From the NCBI RefSeq assembly GCF_000337515.1, contig NZ_AOIQ01000007.1, positions 1-35,196 of the forward strand: 35,196 bases of DNA, given 5' to 3'. Positions 32,365 to 35,196 of the stretch are shown here, in pieces; the first letter of the stretch is position 1, and the number at the start of each line of letters is the position of its first letter. The translations under genes were made by a program, and so were the position numbers. The notes under the pieces were generated by a model that saw nothing but the letters and a program-made list of their open reading frames with translations, searched no databases and had not been told where the DNA came from. The DNA is from Halovivax asiaticus JCM 14624. GTDB taxonomy: Archaea > Halobacteriota > Halobacteria > Halobacteriales > Natrialbaceae.

Positions 32365-33798
32365 TCACTCGTTGGCCGCGGGCGTGTCTGGCGCCGACCG
32401 GTCGTCGGCCGTGCGCCCGAGCTCGCTATCGTGCGTGCCGACGGGTGGTCGATTGACCTCCGACGCGCGGGAGTCGTCGAGATCCGTGTCCGCGGTCAGC
32501 GCGGCGAGTTCGCCATCCTCCCGGGCGTCCTGGTCGATACGCATCGAACAGAACTCGACGCCACACATCGAGCAGAAGCGAGCGTCGGTGTAGTTGTCGC
32601 CGGGGAGGGTCTGGTCGTGATACTCTCGAGCGCGTTCGGGATCGAGTGCGAGAGCGAACTGTTCGGTCCAGTCGAACGCGTAACGAGCCTCCGAGAGGGC
32701 GTCGTCCCAGTCGCGGGCGCCGGGGCGACCGTTCGCGACGTCGCCGGCGTGGGCCGCGATCCGGTAGGCCGCGAGTCCCTCGCGAACGTCCTCGCGGTCG
32801 GGGAGCCCGAGGTGTTCTTTCGGCGTCACGTAACAGAGCATCGCGGCGCCTTCCTGAGCGGCGATGGCGGCACCGATGGCACTCGTGATGTGGTCGTAGC
32901 CAGGGGCGACGTCCGTAACGAGCGGACCGAGCACGTAGAACGGCGCCCCGTCGCAGACGCGTCGCTGACGCTCGACGTTCTCCGCGATGCGATCCATCGG
33001 CACGTGGCCGGGCCCCTCGACCATGACCTGTACACCGTGGTCCCAGGCCCGTCGGGTGAGTTCGCCCAGCGTGTCGAGTTCGGCGTACTGCGCCTCGTCA
33101 CAGGCGTCGGCCACACAACCAGGTCGCAGGCTGTCACCGAGGCTGATAGTGACGTCGTGGGTCGCGAAGAGCTCGCAGATGTCGTCGTAGACGGAAAACA
33201 GCGGGTTCTGTTCGCCGTGGGCTTCCATCCACTTGGCCATGATCGAGCCGCCGCGCGAGACGATCCCCGTCTTGCGTCCCTCGGTGAGCGGCAAGTGCTC
33301 CGCGAGGATGCCCGCGTGGATCGTCATGTAGTCGACGCCCTGTCGGGCCTGCTTCTCGATGACCGACAGGAGTCGCTCGGGTGTCAGATCTGCCGGATCG
33401 CCGGCCTGCTTGACTGCCTCGTAGAGCGGAACGGTTCCCAGCGGAACCGGCGAGCGATCGAGGTGATCCTCGCGGATCGTGTCGAGGTCGGCCCCCGTCC
33501 CGAGGTCCATCACCGTATCCGCGCCGTAGTGGACCGCCGTGTGCAGTTTCTCGCGCTCCGCCTCGATGTCGCTGGTCGTCTCACTGTTCCCGATGTTCGC
33601 GTTCACCTTCGTCGAGAACGCCTCGCCGATGATCATCGGATCGAGCGCGGTATGTGCGTGATTCGCCGGAATCACTGCCCGGCCCGTTGCGACCGCTTCT
33701 CGCACGCGATCGGGCTCACACCCTTCGCGTTCGGCGACGCGTTCCATCTCTGGCGTGATCGTTCCATCCCTGGCTGCCTGGCGTTGGGTACGCGGCAT
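32365..33798 (-). CDS. thiC: Phosphomethylpyrimidine synthase ThiC
   Basis: Radical-SAM enzyme that rearranges aminoimidazole ribotide into the HMP-P pyrimidine of thiamine. The non-canonical iron-sulfur motif CSMCGVEFC is at residues 409-417 (CxxCxxxxC). The body contains [44 protein letters not shown] and [12 protein letters not shown], all diagnostic. About 50 residues of Asp/Ser/Pro-rich tail follow the cluster motif. ATG 33798 ([13 protein letters not shown]) gives 477 residues; an ATG two codons upstream is also possible. A TATTATGAC box lies about 28 bases before it, so the mRNA is leaderless or nearly so. No TPP riboswitch is present, so control would be by a protein regulator. No other thi gene is in the window. 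Confidence 0.96.
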   Translation of the reverse strand: MPRTQRQAARDGTITPEMERVAEREGCEPDRVREAVATGRAVIPANHAHTALDPMIIGEAFSTKVNANIGNSETTSDIEAEREKLHTAVHYGADTVMDLGTGADLDTIREDHLDRSPVPLGTVPLYEAVKQAGDPADLTPERLLSVIEKQARQGVDYMTIHAGILAEHLPLTEGRKTGIVSRGGSIMAKWMEAHGEQNPLFSVYDDICELFATHDVTISLGDSLRPGCVADACDEAQYAELDTLGELTRRAWDHGVQVMVEGPGHVPMDRIAENVERQRRVCDGAPFYVLGPLVTDVAPGYDHITSAIGAAIAAQEGAAMLCYVTPKEHLGLPDREDVREGLAAYRIAAHAGDVANGRPGARDWDDALSEARYAFDWTEQFALALDPERAREYHDQTLPGDNYTDARFCSMCGVEFCSMRIDQDAREDGELAALTADTDLDDSRASEVNRPPVGTHDSELGRTADDRSAPDTPAANE

Positions 33799-33820
33799 GA
33801 TCACTAGGTTATACTACTAA

Positions 33821-33829
33821 GTCATAATA
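33821..33829 (-). promoter_or_regulatory. TATA box of thiC
   Basis: On the minus strand TATTATGAC lies about 23-31 bases upstream of the thiC ATG, within an AT-rich patch (33801-33830) unlike its GC-rich surroundings. The spacing leaves no room for a leader riboswitch. Confidence 0.6.
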
Positions 33830-34077
33830 CCTGTGGAGCGGTGAAATGAATGGGCCAGTCCACCGGGTCGAGGCAAGAGATCACCACCGAGGCAATGACC
33901 CAGGTACCACCCGAAACCTCGGAAAAAGCACTGGGCCAAGAGCCCAACTCGGATCCGGGGTGCCGACTCGAAGCTCGGAGACCAACCCGGACACAGGCGG
34001 TCGACTCGGTGGGAGGAAAGTGACCTGACCCTCTCCGACGGCGAGTCACCTTTGGCGATCCAACCCATACGGGCGGT

Positions 34078-34761
34078 ATGACGATCCGGACCGACGACGC
34101 CACGGCTGAGTTAGAAGTGACCGCCGACTTCGACGGCGGCTTCAGCTGGATCGCCCACCCCGACGAGCGGATGCAACGAGCGAGTCACGCACTCGTCGTC
34201 GACGACGCGATCTGGGTGATCGATCCGGTCGACGGGGATGGACTCGATGAATTGCTCGCCGAGCGCGGGTCCGTCGCGGGCGTCGTCGTCGGGCTCGACC
34301 GGCACAAACGCGACGCTGCGGCGATCGCGACGCGCCACGACGTCGCGGTCTGGCTGCCCGACTGGTTCGACGGCGTCGAGTCGGAACTCGATGCTCCGGT
34401 CAGACGCTTCGGCGCGGAACTGGCCGACACCGGGATTCGGAGTCAGGTGGTTACGCGCAGCCGGTTCTGGCAGGAGGTCGCGCTCTTCGATCCGGCGACG
34501 GAGACGCTGGTCGTCCCGGAGAGCGTCGGGACAGCATCGTACTTCCGAACGGACGCGGAACGGCTCGGCGTCCACCCGGCACGGCGACTCTGGCCGCCAC
34601 GGAAGCGGCTGTCCGGGTTCGATCCACACCGGGTCCTCGTCGGCCACGGTGCCGGGATCGAGACGGGTGCCGGGGATGCGCTCGACGCTGCGCTCGCCGG
34701 GTCGCGGCGACGAAGTCCGACACTGTACGCCTCGATCCTGCGGGCCGCCCTCCCGCTGTAA
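34078..34761 (+). CDS. Hypothetical protein, possible degenerate MBL fold
   Basis: A 227-residue cytoplasmic protein. The layout suggests a metallo-beta-lactamase-like fold: SHALVVDDAIWVIDPVDGDGLDELLAERG (about 36-64), GVVVGLDRHKRDAAAIATRHDVAVWLPDW (about 68-98), ETLVVPESVGTASYFRTD and HRVLVGHGAGI near the C-terminus. The HxHxDH metal motif is reduced to LDRHKRDA, and no other histidines are placed to replace it, so hydrolytic activity is doubtful. I do not recognise a specific family. ATG 34078 is supported by the good fit of the first residues and lies after a long GC-rich gap from thiC (divergent). It is convergent with the CoA-binding protein, 30 bases apart. Confidence 0.72.
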   Translation: MTIRTDDATAELEVTADFDGGFSWIAHPDERMQRASHALVVDDAIWVIDPVDGDGLDELLAERGSVAGVVVGLDRHKRDAAAIATRHDVAVWLPDWFDGVESELDAPVRRFGAELADTGIRSQVVTRSRFWQEVALFDPATETLVVPESVGTASYFRTDAERLGVHPARRLWPPRKRLSGFDPHRVLVGHGAGIETGAGDALDAALAGSRRRSPTLYASILRAALPL

Positions 34762-34791
34762 TGGACCGACACGACGGGATTTTGCATCCAG

Positions 34792-35196
34792 TTACCCACA
34801 GAGACGGCCGTGCTCGACTTTCATGCACCGGTCCTGGACGACGGAGAGTCCCGCGTCTTCGGCCCGTTTGGCGGCCTCTGGATCACGTATGCCCAGCTGG
34901 GTCCACACCACGCGAACGTCGCCGCGATCGATCGCCTCGTCGACGATTCCCGCAACCTCGTCGCTCGGCCGAAAGATGCAGACGAGCGGAAGTTCGGCGT
35001 CGACCGCCGTGAGCGAGTCGGCGGCGTCGCGTCCGAGAACGTCCTGCGCGGTCGGATTGATCGGAACGATCTCGTACCCGTGTCGCTGCAAGTAGGCGGG
35101 CACGTCGTGAGCTGCTTTCCCGGGCGTGGTCGAACAGCCGACCACCCCGACGCGCTTGTGGCCGAGAATCTCCCTGAGGGCCGCGTCAGTCTCGAC
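34792..35196 (-). CDS. CoA-binding protein (YccU-like), 5' end cut by window
   Basis: Single-domain Rossmann protein of the CoA_binding (YccU) family, the part related to the CoA-binding domain of succinyl-CoA synthetases. The GVVGCSTTPGKAAHDVPAYLQRHGYEIVPINP stretch is the dinucleotide-binding start. The middle is VDAELPLVCIFRPSDEVAGIVDEAI, then VVWTQLGIRDPEAAKRAEDAGL and the closing VVQDRCMKVEHGRL with the conserved Cys-Met-Lys. The frame is open to the window edge with sensible residues (ETDAALREILGHKRVGVVGC), so the true start lies at or beyond 35196 and about 134 codons are visible. Function is unknown; a regulatory or CoA-sensing role is suspected. Confidence 0.9.
   Translation of the reverse strand, partial: VETDAALREILGHKRVGVVGCSTTPGKAAHDVPAYLQRHGYEIVPINPTAQDVLGRDAADSLTAVDAELPLVCIFRPSDEVAGIVDEAIDRGDVRVVWTQLGIRDPEAAKRAEDAGLSVVQDRCMKVEHGRLCG

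Noticed and set aside
31996-33807. A 603-codon open frame on the plus strand opposite thiC and the PhzF-like gene
   Set aside because: It is antisense to two well-conserved genes, its translation resembles no family, and GC-rich haloarchaeal codon usage routinely produces such shadow frames.
34005-34030. RNase P RNA signature (GAGGAAAG) upstream of the gene at 34078
   Set aside because: Only the short motif is present. The several hundred bases of RNase P RNA that should follow are coding sequence.
33799-34077. TPP riboswitch before thiC
   Set aside because: The TATA box lies about 28 bases from the thiC ATG, leaving no leader, and the CUGAGA-type thi-box is absent.

Overview
The window is one contig end from a halophilic archaeon (class Halobacteria). 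This rests on high GC, very acidic proteins, haloarchaea-specific families (Bat-type HTH regulator, DUF7344-like, DUF5817-like, amphi-Trp and small CxxC zinc proteins), a Tat-dependent secreted phosphatase, TATA-box promoters with short or absent leaders, and a tRNA-Leu without encoded CCA. The genus cannot be named from the sequence. Bases 1-37 are not genomic: they are a Nextera/454-style transposon adapter that cuts off the end of hutH.

Left part (38-6288): a complete histidine-utilisation operon on the minus strand in the order hutU-hutG-hutI-hutH, with 1-8 base overlaps. It turns histidine into urocanate, imidazolone propionate, formiminoglutamate and finally glutamate plus formamide. 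A divergent HTH-10 (Bat-type) regulator faces it across an 84-base promoter with a 19-base dyad, and is the obvious candidate regulator.

Regulatory and RNA-rich stretch (6289-8492): a TATA-driven, highly foldable RNA at about 6422, a small zinc protein, an Lrp/AsnC regulator, a leader carrying a copy of the 23S rRNA sarcin-ricin-loop core, a DUF7344-like winged-helix protein, and a tRNA-Leu(UAA) followed by duplicated fragments of its own 3' end, which look like an old attachment site.

Middle (8772-21739): mostly single genes. These are a cyclophilin, a nucleoside deaminase, an AstE/AspA-type deacylase, a sulfatase, a secreted PhoD-like phosphatase with an added laminin-IV-like domain, an HNH-like zinc protein, a DUF547 protein, an AI-2E-type permease, the tRNA methylthiotransferase e-MtaB, a HIT hydrolase, a small zinc protein and type II methionine aminopeptidase.

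Right part (21928-35196): an ApaH/PrpE-like metallophosphatase in operon with polyphosphate kinase, an isoaspartyl peptidase/asparaginase, a small membrane protein, isocitrate dehydrogenase with a clear 3' hairpin, an amphi-Trp protein, an ABC-2 exporter pair, a DUF5817-like protein, a PhzF-like isomerase, ThiC, an unrecognised protein and a CoA-binding protein cut by the window end.

Several intergenic gaps hold short degenerate tandem repeats (17-30 base units). No insertion sequence, CRISPR array, replication origin or complete mobile element is visible.
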